Shown here: in pieces, positions 30,531-42,647 of the stretch
How the letters are laid out: every line of letters begins with the position of its first letter
Numbering within the stretch: position 1 is the stretch's first letter
Notes under the pieces: generated by a model
Told to the model about the DNA's origin: nothing
Databases searched by the model: none
Seen by the model: the letters and a program-made list of their open reading frames with translations, nothing else
Assembly (NCBI GenBank): GCA_036925085.1
Contig: JAUPFP010000020.1
Location: forward strand, 1,810,001 to 1,874,000
DNA: 64,000 nt
Direction: 5' to 3'
DNA from: Brachycybe producta
Lineage: Eukaryota > Arthropoda > Diplopoda > Playtdesmida > Andrognathidae
Translations under genes and position numbers: made by a program

Positions 30531-31045
30531 TTATCTAGAGTATACAACCAAACTCCTAAAAAACACCTCGAATTTAAAAAAAACTATGAGACGAAAAAAA
30601 ACGTGGGTTGAGATGAAAAATGTGAATATGGTAATAAAGAAAAGGTGAAATGGTCTTTCTAACATAGCTCTGGTTGCAGGAATGCTCAGTACTTTTCTAC
30701 CAGCTCACTGAGACTAGGGTGTTTGCTTAAATTTGTGATTAGCACTGCTTACTCATAATTTTTGTTTTATACAGTGTAAAAACGTCACGTATTATATGTC
30801 AGCGTTAAAAGCATTGCCTTGTGTGACATTTACGCAACTCTGGAAACAAGATACAGTACCAACTCCCAAAACAGTAATGTTACGTGTCCACACTAAAACT
30901 GCATAATCACATGCAATGAATTTTGGCAGCACCAGTTGAACTTTTGTAGGTTCATCCCATTTAAAAATGCTATGAATTTGGAAATTTTTTGTTCCTAATG
31001 CGGTTTTAAATTAATTTTAGAACCTGGTCAAAGGCTCGAATACAA
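30531..31045. other. No gene seen
   Basis: AT-rich, with a short open frame to 30648 that has no motif. Nothing else recognised. Confidence 0.35.
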
Positions 31046-31331
31046 GAGGGGGAGTGAGGTGCTATTTTTGATGAATGCTCACAACACCGGTATAGGAACA
31101 GTTGGAAGGTTAGGTTTAGTTAAAGTAAGCTTGTTGTGTGTTGTCTGGGTGCACAGATCTCCAGTTTTTAAATATTAAATCATCAAATTAGTTCGTTTTT
31201 CCGACTGTTCCGTAATTTGATCATAATTTTTTTAAAAAAGACCCGCTGCAACAAGCTTTATTTAACTAAACCTAACCTTCCGCCTGTTCATACTGTTGTT
31301 CCGACCCATTCCACCATTCAGCAAAATACAG
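31046..31331. mobile_element. Foldback MITE (GGTGCTATTTTGATGAA family)
   Basis: Outer arms: ggtgctatttttgatgaatg at left and an eroded complement at right. Inner arms: gaaggttaggtttagttaaa and tttaactaaacctaaccttc pair exactly. A second member with clean ends is at 48966-49165. Confidence 0.6.
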
Positions 31332-31406
31332 AGTATGAACTAACTTCTACCATAACCTTATCCAGACGGGAATATGCCAGGTGTTTTCTTACTAATTATT
31401 ACATAA

Positions 31407-31785
31407 CTAGTGGGGTAAGCTGTCATAAATGACGGGAGCCAAATTCACAGGCAATTGTGCCCAGCATTAGAATTTATTTTCCTCCACCCTTTTATGACAT
31501 CAGACTAAGTAACAAACCAATTAGAAATTGAAAAGGGTGGAGCATGTGACATCAGACCAAGTAACAAACCAATTAGAAAGTGATGATGTTCCTAAATGGG
31601 CAGAGCGAAAAAAATTCTAATGATTGGCACAATTGCCCGTGACAACTCTTAACCCCTTTTTTATATTTGAAAGAGAAAATGAGCTTTTCATTTTCTCGGG
31701 TGTGCACATGCGCGTTATTTGTCCCTTTTTTCCTCTTTTCATTTCAATTTCAGTTTCCTCTCCCCCTTTTTTTCTCCACGTTCCC
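31407..31785 (-). mobile_element. Helitron-like element, type B, reverse strand, truncated
   Basis: CTAG at 31407 and the hairpin tcataaatgacggg; the body matches 3400-3690 in reverse. Its 5' part is missing. Confidence 0.55.
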
Positions 31786-32189
31786 TAAATGACCGGCACG
31801 ACATGTCACGGTAGTAAGAACAGGACCACAGGTAATAAAACCAAGCGGTATTTGAAGCTCATTTCTAAAATGAATGAGTCTTATTCGTCTTATGTATTTA
31901 TTTCATTACCATGGTCGTACACCAGAAGGAATGAGCGACAGGTTCTTGATTTCATGGAATCGACAAGTGGTTCCAAGTGGGTGATGTGTTCTGAGAGCGA
32001 AAACAACATGAGGGTTGGTTTCATTAACAAAGTATTTGATTCGAGTCTTCGTATCCTAACTATTGAATATTTCCAAAGCTTGGGAAATATCTTTAAATGA
32101 AGCTAGAATAATATCTGTGAGTTCTGAAAGTATTAATGAATGTCGAAACAAGTTTGTAAAAAAATTAAAAGCTTTTTCTATAATAACTG

Positions 32190-32658
32190 TTAAGAATAAA
32201 GCTAAATATACATTTCCACTTAGACACGCCAGCATTATTTTTGTCTACGAAATAAATCCTCTATTCTATTTAAACTTAAACAGTGGTGTTTTAATTATTC
32301 TACACTTAATTATTTCGTGACTGGGCAATTCATCATTTCGTTGCAGCTCTACACCATTTGGATACTCGAAGTCTTCAACAGGTGCAAACCTGCAACATTG
32401 AGTTCGTAAGCATATTCACGCTATTTTCAAGGGTAAATTTATGGACGCAAGTCCGAGTAGTACAGAGACAAAAGATCCTCAAAACTGTGAGAGTCTTTAT
32501 AACAAACTAGTGAGGACATTAATTAGACATATTGGGCTAGTCATCCCGGGCCGATAGAATTAGTGACCTAGCCAATCACTATTAATACAAGTGAAAACTT
32601 TCTCGGACCATTTAAAAAGAGCAGATTCTATCAGTGGAAAAAGGTCCCTCACAATAAG
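32190..32658 (+). mobile_element. Diverged relative of the gypsy LTR
   Basis: Shares with 5760-6140 the blocks aacagtggtg, gcagctct-caccattt(g), aggtgcaaacctgcaac, gacaaaagatcctcaa and tcccgggccg(a/g)tagaatt, in order. No internal region or primer site follows, so it may be a solo LTR. The open frame at 31789-32100 just upstream has no recognisable motif. Confidence 0.55.
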
Positions 32659-33073
32659 ACTTATCTAGTGCTCCTCCTGGCGGAGTACGTCTTTTTAACA
32701 CGCTACTCCTTATTTTGGCATATATCATGCATGCTTTAGATACATTTAGTGGATCTAAAGTTCTCTGAAAATTACTTTCAGTGGCAGACGATTTGTCTAC
32801 ACGATATGTATATGGGAATCCGATACAGAATGTAGCCTATGCTTATCCAGGACAAGTGTTTTATGGATCGTCACCACCAGAACAAAGTATGGTCAGCGAA
32901 GTGTGTAACTTAAATGGCTTTGGCACACAGACTGCTCTTTAGTCGTATAATTTGATTGCAAATTGTTGTCGCAGTTGGCTGTCCTGTAGTTGACAATGTA
33001 CTGCTACACGAGTGACACTCTTTTTGCATTCGAACTCGACCACTAAAAAGTGGTGTGTGTGCCAAGGCCTTAA

Positions 33074-33149
33074 GAGCCTAGATACAGCGTTTAGTTCAAA
33101 GTTTCTCCGAATGTAGGCGCTGCGATTGTTGTTGATTTCAAAATGGTTT
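33074..33149. mobile_element. TTAA family 2 fragment interrupted by an LTR
   Basis: TTAA-GAGCCTAGATACAGCG at 33070, cut at 33149 by the LTR starting TGTAACAATG. Confidence 0.6.
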
Positions 33150-33708
33150 TGTAACAATGTAGAGCTCTTGTTACGGGGCTCAGGTTGTAAGTTCTCTTTA
33201 CTAAAGCGGGTACCGCTTTTCGTAGGGAGAATGTTTGTGTTACTACCCGAGTCCTGCTGGTGCCGGGGTCGGTCTCAGATATCTCGTTGAATCGTAGCTG
33301 CTAAGGAAAGAATGTTTAAGACAAGCGAGACGGATGCAGGTTCGCATTATACATATTTATTCATGACCAACCATTAAGACATGAATGAACAGAGAATGTG
33401 TTACTGTGGCGTGCTTTCGCCACTGGACCATAATATGATGAGTTTCATAGTTTTGATATCAGAGAATGGGCCCAGAATCTATCGAAACATGGCCTTTTGT
33501 ACCTAGGGCCTGTGTACACCTTTCTGGGTGTACCCATGCCCTAGGGACCATGTATCGACGGGTATCCATCCACCGATACCAGAACCAGAATGTGTCTTGT
33601 AGCTTTGGGGTCTCCAAGAGGGAAGGAAGGGACGGAAATCTGCCCCTTACATCCCCAGAGACCCCCAGGCTAGGGGAGAGACAGAAAGGAAAAATACAGG
33701 GTGTTACA
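33150..33708 (-). mobile_element. 3' LTR of a reverse-strand Ty3/gypsy element
   Basis: TG...CA ends in both directions (on the reverse strand TGTAACACCC to TTGTTACA). The polypurine tract agttggggg lies just inside, on the pol side (33709-33722). 559 bp. Confidence 0.75.
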
Positions 33709-33722
33709 TACCCCCAACTTGG
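33709..33722 (-). promoter_or_regulatory. Polypurine tract of the reverse-strand gypsy element
   Basis: On the reverse strand gttgggggta directly precedes the LTR start TGTAACACCC, as expected for plus-strand priming. Confidence 0.55.
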
Positions 33723-35329
33723 CGTGAAGTACGTCCTCGTACTTCAGAGCTAGAAGGTATGCAACAGGATACCGTTTATGGGGAGGGATCCACTGGCGAG
33801 GCACGTCACGGAATGTGTACATGCTGGAATGGAGGTTGACACCACTCGTGTCGACCACCCCCACCAAGTCATTAAGAGAAAAACCCAACGGGGTCAAAAC
33901 AAAAACATGAACGAATTATAAACAGCGATATAACCACAAATATTCTCTGGAACGGCGGAAAATAATGATAAAAGAAAACAAACCCTATGGGGCGGAAAGA
34001 AAACAAAACCCAACAGGGCAACAGAGACATGAACCCAACGGGGTAAAATAACGATATTAAAAAACAAATACATCTAAAACACATGAAAAACACAAAACCC
34101 AATGGGGTAAAACGATTGATAAGAACCCAAATACATATTTTTAAAAAAACGGAGCGAAAAGAATGAAAAACGAATTAGCACATAACTTTCGTGAGCAGTT
34201 CTTCACGAATAACACAATAACGAAATGCGAGCAGTTCCTCGCGTTGAAACAAAACATAATACAAGAGTGATTTTTTTCTTTTTCATTTTTTTTTCTTTGA
34301 TTTTTTTTCTTTTTGTGGGTTTTTCTTTGATACTCGCGAGCAGTTCCTAGCGGGAAGAACACTGGAAGAGGCACCGACGGATGACCTTACGTGCGGTGTT
34401 CCTCCCAAAATCACCCGATTTTGGAGATTCTTTTTCCAGTTTTTCGATGATTCCGTGAGAGGATGGATTTTTTTGTTCGATAAAAACCTTTTCAATTTTT
34501 CGTTGTCGAGATCGCGTGGTCGAAATTTTCCATACAAATAAAAAATCGGTCACCGATTCACTTTGTTGGAAAATGGGGTTTATGTAATAAATTTGGAAAG
34601 ATAGCAGCTGGGTCAGCCCTCTTGGTGGGGTCGCTATGAGATCTGCTTGCTGATTAGGCCCTTCTGTGATGTAGGAGTTGCTTTGATTGGCCCAATTAAT
34701 TATTCTATTTTGATTGACACGGGGCTTTGTTTTGATGTCTTTTATGGCCCCTATTTTGTGATTTAATTCCCATCGGTGATGACGTAGTTCCATTTCTTGC
34801 AATAGGGTGTGAAGAGTTGGATTTTTGACTTTCCCACAAAAGATTTGAACTTAAAACCTTAAGTGGGTCATTGAGTTCACTTTTCCTTCTTGCTGTGCTT
34901 GATTACGTTGCATTAGATAGTTTTCTTTCGTGGCCACGTGATTTTTATGTTTGAAGGCGTGGGTAGCGGTTACCGCTACTATTTTGTTTATGATTGACGA
35001 TGTTGATCTTGATGATTCCATGTGCGGGACACGTGGTTTTTCATCTTCAATCACGTGGATGGTCTTGATAGTATTTTGGTAAAATTCCATCGTTGTTTTT
35101 GCTTTTTATTTTCGCTTTGTTTTTAGCGGCAGATTCCAACGATGGATTTTTTGTTTTTAATTTCAATCGTTTCTTTTTATTTTGGAGTTTTTCGTTTTTA
35201 GATGGGGTGGAAGTTCCGGTGGGTGGTTCTGTTGTGGATAGTTTCGGAGGGTGCATTTTCGGAAAATTTTTGAGGTATAGTAGGTTGTAGGGGTTCGGTT
35301 GGTTGTAGAGGTAGGCTGACGTCCACATC
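33723..35329 (-). pseudogene. Region between integrase and 3' LTR, uncertain ORF3
   Basis: Three reverse-strand open frames (35328-35047, 35090-34851, 34802-34347) succeed one another in different frames. They are Lys/Asn/Gln-rich with no signal peptide, membrane segment or glycoprotein motif. They may be the pol tail or a broken third ORF. Short repeats of aacccaa(c/t)ggggtaaaa occur at 33880-34115. Confidence 0.35.
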
Positions 35330-36373
35330 TATTTTCCCCCCTCTTTGCCTAAGATACTCGTCCTCGAGTGTTTTGGTTTGACATGTACGATGTCTACAGT
35401 GTCTCGAATAATCCTTCCAAATGTGTCCTCATGTTCTAGCTCCAGAACCGTGTTGCTAACGATCTTGGAGATGGCATAGCCGTCTCTATAAGCGTACTGA
35501 AGCTTCTTGGTCTCGTCGGGTACGATCCTGTGTGTTTGATATTCATGGGGCGTTTTTTTATGGCATCGTAATATTTCTTTTGCCTGAGATGCGCCTCATG
35601 AAGATTGGATTTGGCGGTTTCCAATTCATCAGTGGTTACCGAAGATGGATTGTCTTGGTTAGGGTCCATGACTTTTGGTAGTAGAGAGTTATTGTATGCA
35701 AACACGGCTGTTTGCATGATGGTTTTATTTGTTCTTTCCGCTAGGCCATCCCCTTGTGGAAAGTATGCTGTCGTTGTAGAGTGTTGGATTCCCATCTCAT
35801 CGAAGAATTCTTGAGTTTCTTTGGCAGTGAAAAGTGTTCCTCGAGCGGTAATGATGCACCTGGGAGTTCCAATAAGGTGAACCAATGTGTCTTTAACAAA
35901 GTTTCTTGTTACCTTTGCTGTCTGGCTGTGAACACCTTTGGCAAAACAGAAGCGGTTGGCATAGTCAACTGCTATAATGATGTGTTTAACACCACCCAGT
36001 TACTTAGGCAGGGGACCGATATAATCAATTCCCCAGCATTCACCCGGGTCTCCGATTTCCATTTCATCCGCAATTTGGATTGAGGTGCTTTGCATTTTTG
36101 GCAAACCTCACAGGTGCATATGAAATCGATTGTATCCTTTTTCCAGGTACTCCAAAAGAATCTCTGACAGACTTTGTCCAGAGTTTTGTCCTGTCCAAAG
36201 TGTCCGGCTTCCGGACTATCATGCAGGAGGTGAAGCACCTCTGGTACCAGCTGTTGCGGTACGACTGTCACGAGTTTGGGCGTGATGCTGCCGTGGTACA
36301 CCACAGCACTCAAAACGTCCTTCACAATAACGTAAATTTTGTGGAGTTCAGACTGGCGTCTGTCGGAGCTCAT
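35330..36373 (-). pseudogene. Ty3/gypsy integrase
   Basis: Reading down from 36373: the H-H-C-C zinc domain (LLHDSPEAGHFG ... CTCEVC), then the core with D in WGIDYIGPLP (about 36035), A in place of the second D (IITARGTLF, about 35850; family norm S-D-x-G-x-x-F), and E in GLAERTNK (about 35745). A C-terminal segment (YRDGYAISKIVSN ... VDIVHVKP) follows in a shifted frame. It would insert the element's DNA. At least two frameshifts plus the D-to-A change make it inactive. Confidence 0.8.
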
Positions 36374-37560
36374 CGATGATCTTGGTTAGTTCAGGGTCTT
36401 TTCTTTGCTCTTGGGCCCAATCCCATCGAAGTGTGACAGCATAGATCACGCTGTCATCCAAGTCATCTGGGGTTGCCTGCAATCTCCAGTCGTCTTTCAC
36501 ATCAATTGGACTGCGAGAGATACAGTCGGCATCTACATGGGTGATTCCAGCCTTGTAGACCACTGTATAATTGTACTCTTGCAGCAAGAGTTGCCACCTC
36601 CCAAGTCGACCTTGTAATCTCTGTGCTGTTTTTAGGTAGCACAGAGCATGGTGGTCAGTGACTATGGTGAAAGGTTTCTTGAACAGATATGGCCGGAATT
36701 TAACCACGCCATATACAACTGCCAGGCATTCTTTGTCTGTGGTGGAGTAATTCAGCTCTGCATCACGGAGGACTCGAAACGCAACCCAACATTTGGAGGG
36801 CTTTGTTTAGACCCCTATGGTAAAGTATGGCAGAAATGCCACACCCAGAGGCGTCCGTGTGCATCATGATCTCGGCTTCCGGATCGTATACTGCCAACAC
36901 AGGTGCCATGGTAAGTCTTTTCTTCAACAATTCGAAGGCAGCTTCTCTATCAAATGTCCATTCGATTGGCAATTCCTTCTTGGTCAGATCGGTCAGAAGC
37001 TTTGCAATATGAGAAAAGTTGATAATGAAACGTCGGTAGAAGCCGGCCATTCCAAGGAATCGCCAGACTTCCTTCAAGTTAACGGGTGCCATTAAATCGG
37101 AAATCGCTGCTACTTTCTGTGGGTTTGGACGGACTCCATTTTCGGGGATGATGTGCCCAAGATAGAGCACTTCCTCATATCCAAAGAAACACTTATCCGG
37201 ATAAAGTTTCAGTCCAGCTCCTTGAAGTAGCTCCAGAATCACCCTTAGTCGATCGATGAACTCCTCAAACGTTGCTCCGAAGACTATGATGTCGTCGAGA
37301 TACACCAGGCTGGTCTCCCATATGTAGCCCGCCAAGAGGATATCCAATGCTCGTTGCATTGTTGCATGAGCATTGCTCAACCCGAAGGGCATCCGATTAA
37401 ATTCGAAAAGTCCTCCGGGAGTGATGAATGCAGTCTTCTCTTTATCCTCTTCAGCTACTTCGAACTGCCAGTATCTGGAGATCATGTCCAGGGTTGCGTA
37501 GATTCGGGCTCCTCGTAGGGAGTGCAGAGCGTCATCGATTCTTGGTAAGGAGTCATTTAA
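36374..37560 (-). pseudogene. Ty3/gypsy reverse transcriptase and RNase H
   Basis: Begins inside RT at SLPRIDDALHSLRGA (about 37556; the N-terminal fingers are missing). It continues with ATLDMISRYWQFEV, the FNRMPFGLSNA block and the active site YLDDIIVFG (about 37276-37309). The connection domain leads to RNase H (MHTDASGCGISAIL); after a frameshift near 36775 come LNYSTTDKECLAVVYGVVKF and DHHALCYLK. RT copies RNA to DNA and RNase H removes the template. Upstream of 37560 there is no gag, protease or 5' LTR of this element. Confidence 0.9.
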
Positions 37561-38362
37561 ACGTCTAATTTTTGTCAAAATCGTAGATTAAATGACGTCA
37601 AGTCTGACATATTGACGTCAATAATACAAGACGTTATCATGACATTATTAATATGACGTGAATAATAAGTTTATATCTTGTCTTTGTATATACGTCATAC
37701 AAAGACAAGATATAAACGTAACTAGTTCGTTTATATCTTGTCTTTGTATGACATACATATTTAACTTAATTAAGTAAAATTTCCACAATTACACATAAGT
37801 ATAAAACGTGTATTAATCTGGCATCAATGGACGCCATATGTAAATTCAAAGTTTAAACAGGTCAGAAATAACTTCTACTAAAATAAATGAGAAGTTTAAA
37901 ACTTCTGCTAATTTTTTGTAATTTTACAGATGTGTTTCTTCGTTGACAAATACAAACGTGAAAGGGGCCAATTAATCGAAGTTGGACTTCCGACATGTTT
38001 TTTAAAAATAAATTTTAAATGAGTATTAATGAATTTTATATATTGAAATTTTTATATTTTCTGTTATATTTTTCTTAAAATAAAAGTTATCTATAGATGT
38101 AATCCACAAAACTTGTTTCTTCGAAAAACAAAGTTAAATTGTAGTTGGTTCAGACAAACATTTTGAAATTTTGCCCTTTATTTAACATTGAAAACAAAAG
38201 GTATGTTTTAGAAGAGAAGCCTCTTCTAAAATGCACCCTTCAAAAATTAAGTCGCTCATTTTCTATTTTTGTTAAAGCTACCCTGCTAGTTTTTGAAACA
38301 ATCAGATTACTCTTATTTTTACTTCTGAAAAACAGAATAAGCAGAGGTTGAGTGCTCATCTG

Positions 38363-38593
38363 TTTAAATTTGTAAGTGTTCTAGAAACTAGAAGAGCAGC
38401 TCAAACATTTAAGGGTATTTTAATGTTGATATCGTTCAAATTAAACTTTTTAAAAATAACGTCTTCTAAGCGTATGCTAAGAAGACGAAATTTTTATGAA
38501 GTTTTTGTGTGTATTTATTTTTAAAAATATCAATGTGAAAATACCCTTAAATGATTGAGTTGCTCTTCTAGTTTCTAGAACACTTACAAATTT
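38363..38593. repeat. Foldback repeat, arms about 65 bp
   Basis: aaatttgtaagtgttctaga at 38367 pairs with tctagaacacttacaaattt at 38574; the arms extend through agaagagca and aagggtatttt. Also inside, gtcttctaagcgtatgctaagaagac forms a small hairpin. Confidence 0.75.
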
Positions 38594-38870
38594 CACCAAC
38601 TTGTAGATGTTGTTTTCTATAGCTCGTTTCTTCTCTGTATCGTGTGGTGCCCGCACGAAGAAGATTCAAGCTACAGAAAGAGTCGGATGGAGATCGATTG
38701 CAATCATCCTCTTGCATGGGGGTGAAATCGGTGCAGAAGGATGGTGGCCATCTTTCCTTGTTGATGCTGATATGCATCTTCCTTTGATGTTTACCCAAAT
38801 GAAGATGCTGTAGCTGCTCCAGGATCGTATGTCTCCTTGCCCTATGGTGTCTCCAGCCTCTGTAGAGAAG

Positions 38871-39241
38871 TGTTAGTTACCGAACATAAAGACAACGCAG
38901 TTTCTCATTGTAACGCTTTTATTCATACTTGCTCAGAAACATCAAGAGTACAAGAATGAGCCCATCGAGCCCATGATGTGGTATGGATAAGAATCTACGT
39001 AATACAAAGTTGAGCAAAGAGAAGGATGAGGAACAAAGAGGAACATGGTCTTTTTATACCTTGGACCTGTGTACACCTACGAGGTGTAACCAGGTCCAAC
39101 TGACTATGGTCCTAAGTGTATCGATGCACCAGTTCGATATGACTCAGACATATGAGTCAGAGAGGAGGGAAGGACAGGCGGCAGTTGTTTACCCTCCCCA
39201 GGCTATGGTTTTGGCGGGAACGGGAGTTACTGGGTCTTACA
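38871..39241 (-). mobile_element. LTR (371 bp) inserted in a foldback element
   Basis: TG...CA in both directions (reverse strand TGTAAGACCCAG to GGTAACTAACA). On the reverse strand a TATA box (tataaaaag, about 39055) is followed by aataaaag (about 38920). It shares the cctgtgtacacct block with the LTR at 33150, so the families are related. There is no 5 bp duplication. It may be solo, or the 5' LTR of a deleted element. Confidence 0.6.
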
Positions 39242-39660
39242 CAGATGAGTACTCAGACTTTGTTTATTCTGTCTTTCAGAAGTAAAAATAAGAGAAATTT
39301 GAAAGTGTTTAAAAAACTAGAAGTGTATGTTACGGGTATTTTCACGTTGATATTTTTAAAAATAAATACCGGTACTCAAAAAACTTTTTAAAAACTTTTA
39401 AAACGTCATTCAAGTGATGTTATAATGTTTCTTGTCCACGTGTAAAAGACGTGCAATATTGTCGTCTATAAAGCATCATTCAAGCAACGTTATTATATTG
39501 TAATTTGTTGACGTAAAGACGTGCAATATTGTCGTCTATAAAATGTCATTCAATTTACGTTATAAATGCCTGACATATTCACAAATCTATAACATCTGTA
39601 ACTAACATGAATAAGTCATAAAGACTGACCAATTTCTGGCATATTAATGACGTCCTTTTG

Positions 39661-39924
39661 CTACTTGGGTACCGTCCCTTGACCGTCCTCCCCTTAATGT
39701 TACTAACCCCCATTTCCATTTGATACAGTAAGACGCTGACGGCAAATTATAACCGCCAGTCATTTTACTCATGCGGCAACTGATGCCCTGCGTGCGCCAT
39801 GGAGTGCAATCGCCGCATACAACAACGGGTGTTAGAGTATGCGAAAATTACTTATTGCAGCTGGAATAGCAGACGCTCTCGGCCTGACATTTTTTTTAAT
39901 GCTCGTTGGCCAAAATCAGCTGAA
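39661..39924. other. No gene seen
   Basis: Slightly more GC-rich than its surroundings, but no open frame or motif. Confidence 0.35.
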
Positions 39925-40059
39925 CCCACATGGCACAATGACGTCCGTTGGACATCCAATGGGTTTAGTCAATAGATTATCATGATATCCAGTGGACCTT
40001 CATGAACATCCCAATTGCCTTTATTAGATGTCCTGTGGATGTCCGTATGTCCCACCTAT

Positions 40060-40300
40060 GGATGTAGATAGAACATCCATTATGGATGACTGTGGATATC
40101 CAGTGTGCATGTCATGGATGTAGGTAGAACATCCATCATGGATGACTGTGGATATCCAGTGTGCATGTCATGGATGTATATATAAAAGCCATCATGGATG
40201 ACTGTGGATATCCAATGTGCATGTTATGGATGTAGATATACCATGAACCACAGATGACTGTGGATATCCAGTGTGCATGTTATGGATCTCTAAAGAATTT
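40060..40300. repeat. 61 bp tandem repeat, about 4 units
   Basis: Units built on atggatgactgtggatatcc and agtgtgcatgtcatggatgt; later units are more diverged. Confidence 0.85.
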
Positions 40301-40373
40301 CTTCCAGAACATTGTTATTACATCCAGAAGATGCACAATGGATGTCCAAGGCTTCATGTAGAGCAGTGTTTCT

Positions 40374-40505
40374 GAAACTGTAGTCTGTGGCCCTCCAGTG
40401 GACTGTGAGGTTCCTTCGGGTGGGCTGCAAACAAATCCAAAAAATGATCAACGTAAGTTGATCAATTTTTGGATTCTTCTGCAGCCGAATGAATATATTC
40501 ATTGT
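40374..40505. mobile_element. hAT fragment (CAGTGTTTCTGAAACTG end)
   Basis: The start is the widely shared hAT terminal motif CAGTGTTTCTsAAACTG. It includes a 19 bp hairpin (aatccaaaaaatgatcaac at 40433, loop gtaa). The right end is not found. Confidence 0.5.
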
Positions 40506-40855
40506 GAGTGTAAATTATCAATGACAAAACATTTGATACATGAATTTCACACTATAGTAAAATTATTCACCTTATTATTTTTTTATTTTCATATAAGAGT
40601 AAGAGCATAGATAAGTAGTTACAACTTCCTACTAGGCAAGAAACAATTCTAGAGCACATGTATTAACATTCATTATCACTTGTGTTCATTCATTCAGTCC
40701 TTATTTTTTCTTGTTTCACATTCAAAATTAAGTGCCAGTTAGTTTACTGTAACTTGCAAAAGGTTTAATGTCATGATTAATTTATGAACAAAAAAATTCC
40801 AAACTCCTTATTCTGCATTTCAGGATTAACACTATAAAAAGAAATTGATATTATC

Positions 40856-40953
40856 TTAGAAAATAGAACTTTAGACTAAGCTTAGATCATAACATTATGA
40901 TCTCAAATAATTTCTAACATACCAAGCTTAGTCTAAAGTTCTATTTTCTAAAT
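40856..40953. repeat. Inverted repeat, arms about 30 bp
   Basis: ttagaaaatagaactttaga and tctaaagttctattttctaa pair around a 34 bp loop that itself contains ataacattatgat. Confidence 0.85.
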
Positions 40954-42148
40954 TAATATCAAATCTAAAATAGTATCAACATGAAAATATTGTCTGTTTA
41001 AAGTTAATATACAAACATATAAGCCAGTTGTAAAAATCATTACCTTAAAATTGCTGTTAAGTGATTAAGATACTCCTTCTGGTTTCTAAAATAATTTCAA
41101 GCTTTTCTTAATTTTACTCCTGAAAGACAGAATAACCAGAGTTTGGTTGGTGTTCACAGTTTAAAATAACAACAAAAGGGAGACAAACTAGCTAGCACAA
41201 AGAACTGACAATGTTCTCTTGAACTTTTAGACCTTTAGCATAAATAATATTCTCATATAAAGTACTGTGTATTTCTTCTGGGAAATTCAATTTTAAAAAA
41301 TCGAATTTTAGTTTTCCTAAGTTCGATTTTTAAGATTTTCTACTGCCATTGGCCAAGCACATTGAGGTACCTGAATGTGCTTGGCCAATGTGTTTATAAA
41401 TGCAAGGAATGTAGTAATCATAGCACAATATGGGAAGCAAAGGACAATAAAGAAACTGAAATACAAATGAATAATTAATGTCAACTTACACATGAAATTA
41501 AGAGACTTTTTCCATGAACCATCAATATGTAAAACCATTTAAAATGCTTCTTTTTTAAAAGTTTTAAAAGTTTGCAAACTTTGAAGTCACTTCTGTGCTC
41601 TTTTAGCAAACATACACCCTTTTATGATCCAACATTCCAAAAGCCTTACCCAAACCCTCATTGCTTTTCCAAAACAGGATTATAGGGTAGTACAGGTGGT
41701 ACTTTTGCCACCCACTTAATGAAAACTTCCTTTTACAATCCTATATTACCTTAGGCTATGGTCAACATGTATATACACTATACTTGTATAAGCAGTTGCT
41801 ATACATGTCCATAAGACATCTTGTGGATATCTTCTAAAATGAATATTTAATATTCAGAAGATGTCCTTTAGATATCATAACGATGTACACTTTTGATATT
41901 CACAGGATGTGCTGTGGACATGCTGTGGTATATACATAAAATTAGTGTAATATTTAAATCACTATGATATAAATAGTTACATATTTTATTATAACCTTAA
42001 AATTCATTAATAATGATAAAATTAAGTAAAAAATTTTAAAATTTGATTTTTTTTTATGATGTCTTAAGGATGTCCAAATTATCCCAGGACGTCTTGGACT
42101 TATTGTGGACATAACAGGATGTCCTTGGGATATTTTGTGCTGTGTGGG

Positions 42149-42640
42149 AAATGCTTCAAAATTTTTTGTTTCATTTATTATTTCTTTCATATTTATTATA
42201 TTAATGTACTCTTCTAGTCTCTAATAAACTTAGATTTTGTTGCTTTAATGCAACGTTTATTGTTCTTTTTGAGACGACGAATTTCGGACGAAAACGTCAA
42301 CATTTTCATTGATTGAACGACTTTTCAGCCAACAATTACAAAAGGAATAAAAATTTCTAGAATATGTTTAATAAATTGAAGCTAAAATACTCGTACAGGG
42401 ACCTTTAAAGGTTAATAAAAGTGAGCAAAGGGTCTTTTTAGTATGTTTTCAGGACAATAAAGTAGTGGAAACGACTCCTGTTAACGCCTTATGTATTACA
42501 ACAAGACGGCGATATCAGTAAATATCAGAAAAAATCGTCTTTGGGGGAACTAAAGAAAACATACAGTAAGTGAGTAAAACAGGCTTTTTAAGTGTTCAAA
42601 CAAAGCCTTCTATAATAGTATTATAGGAGGCTGTGGTTCA
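42149..42640. other. No gene seen
   Basis: AT-rich; no motif beyond cttctagtctctaataaac, which resembles words in the foldback complex at 38.3 kb. Confidence 0.35.
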
Positions 42641-42647
42641 AATGACC

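Larger units (their letters stand above)
37575..39660. mobile_element. Foldback/TIR complex rich in TGACGTC words
   Basis: Both outer zones carry tgacgt(c)/gacgtca words (37590-37690; 39400-39660). Inner arms cttatttttacttctgaaa (38310) and tttcagaagtaaaaataag (39275) are inverted around an LTR at 38871. The boundaries are not certain and several elements may be nested. No gene. Confidence 0.45.
39925..42148. mobile_element. Large TIR element with CCCACA ends, 2.2 kb
   Basis: CCCACATGGCACAA at left and the complement of CCCACACAGCACAA at right. Subterminal zones are full of ggatgtcc/ggacatcc and gtggatatcc. No transposase. A hAT fragment and other repeats are nested inside. Confidence 0.55.

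Noticed and set aside
31789-32100. 103-codon ORF as a gene
   Set aside because: No motif, and it lies directly before an LTR-like sequence; it may be chance or part of a degraded element.
33723-35329. Envelope gene of the reverse-strand gypsy element
   Set aside because: No signal peptide, transmembrane segment, cysteine pattern or cleavage site is visible; the open frames are short and out of phase.
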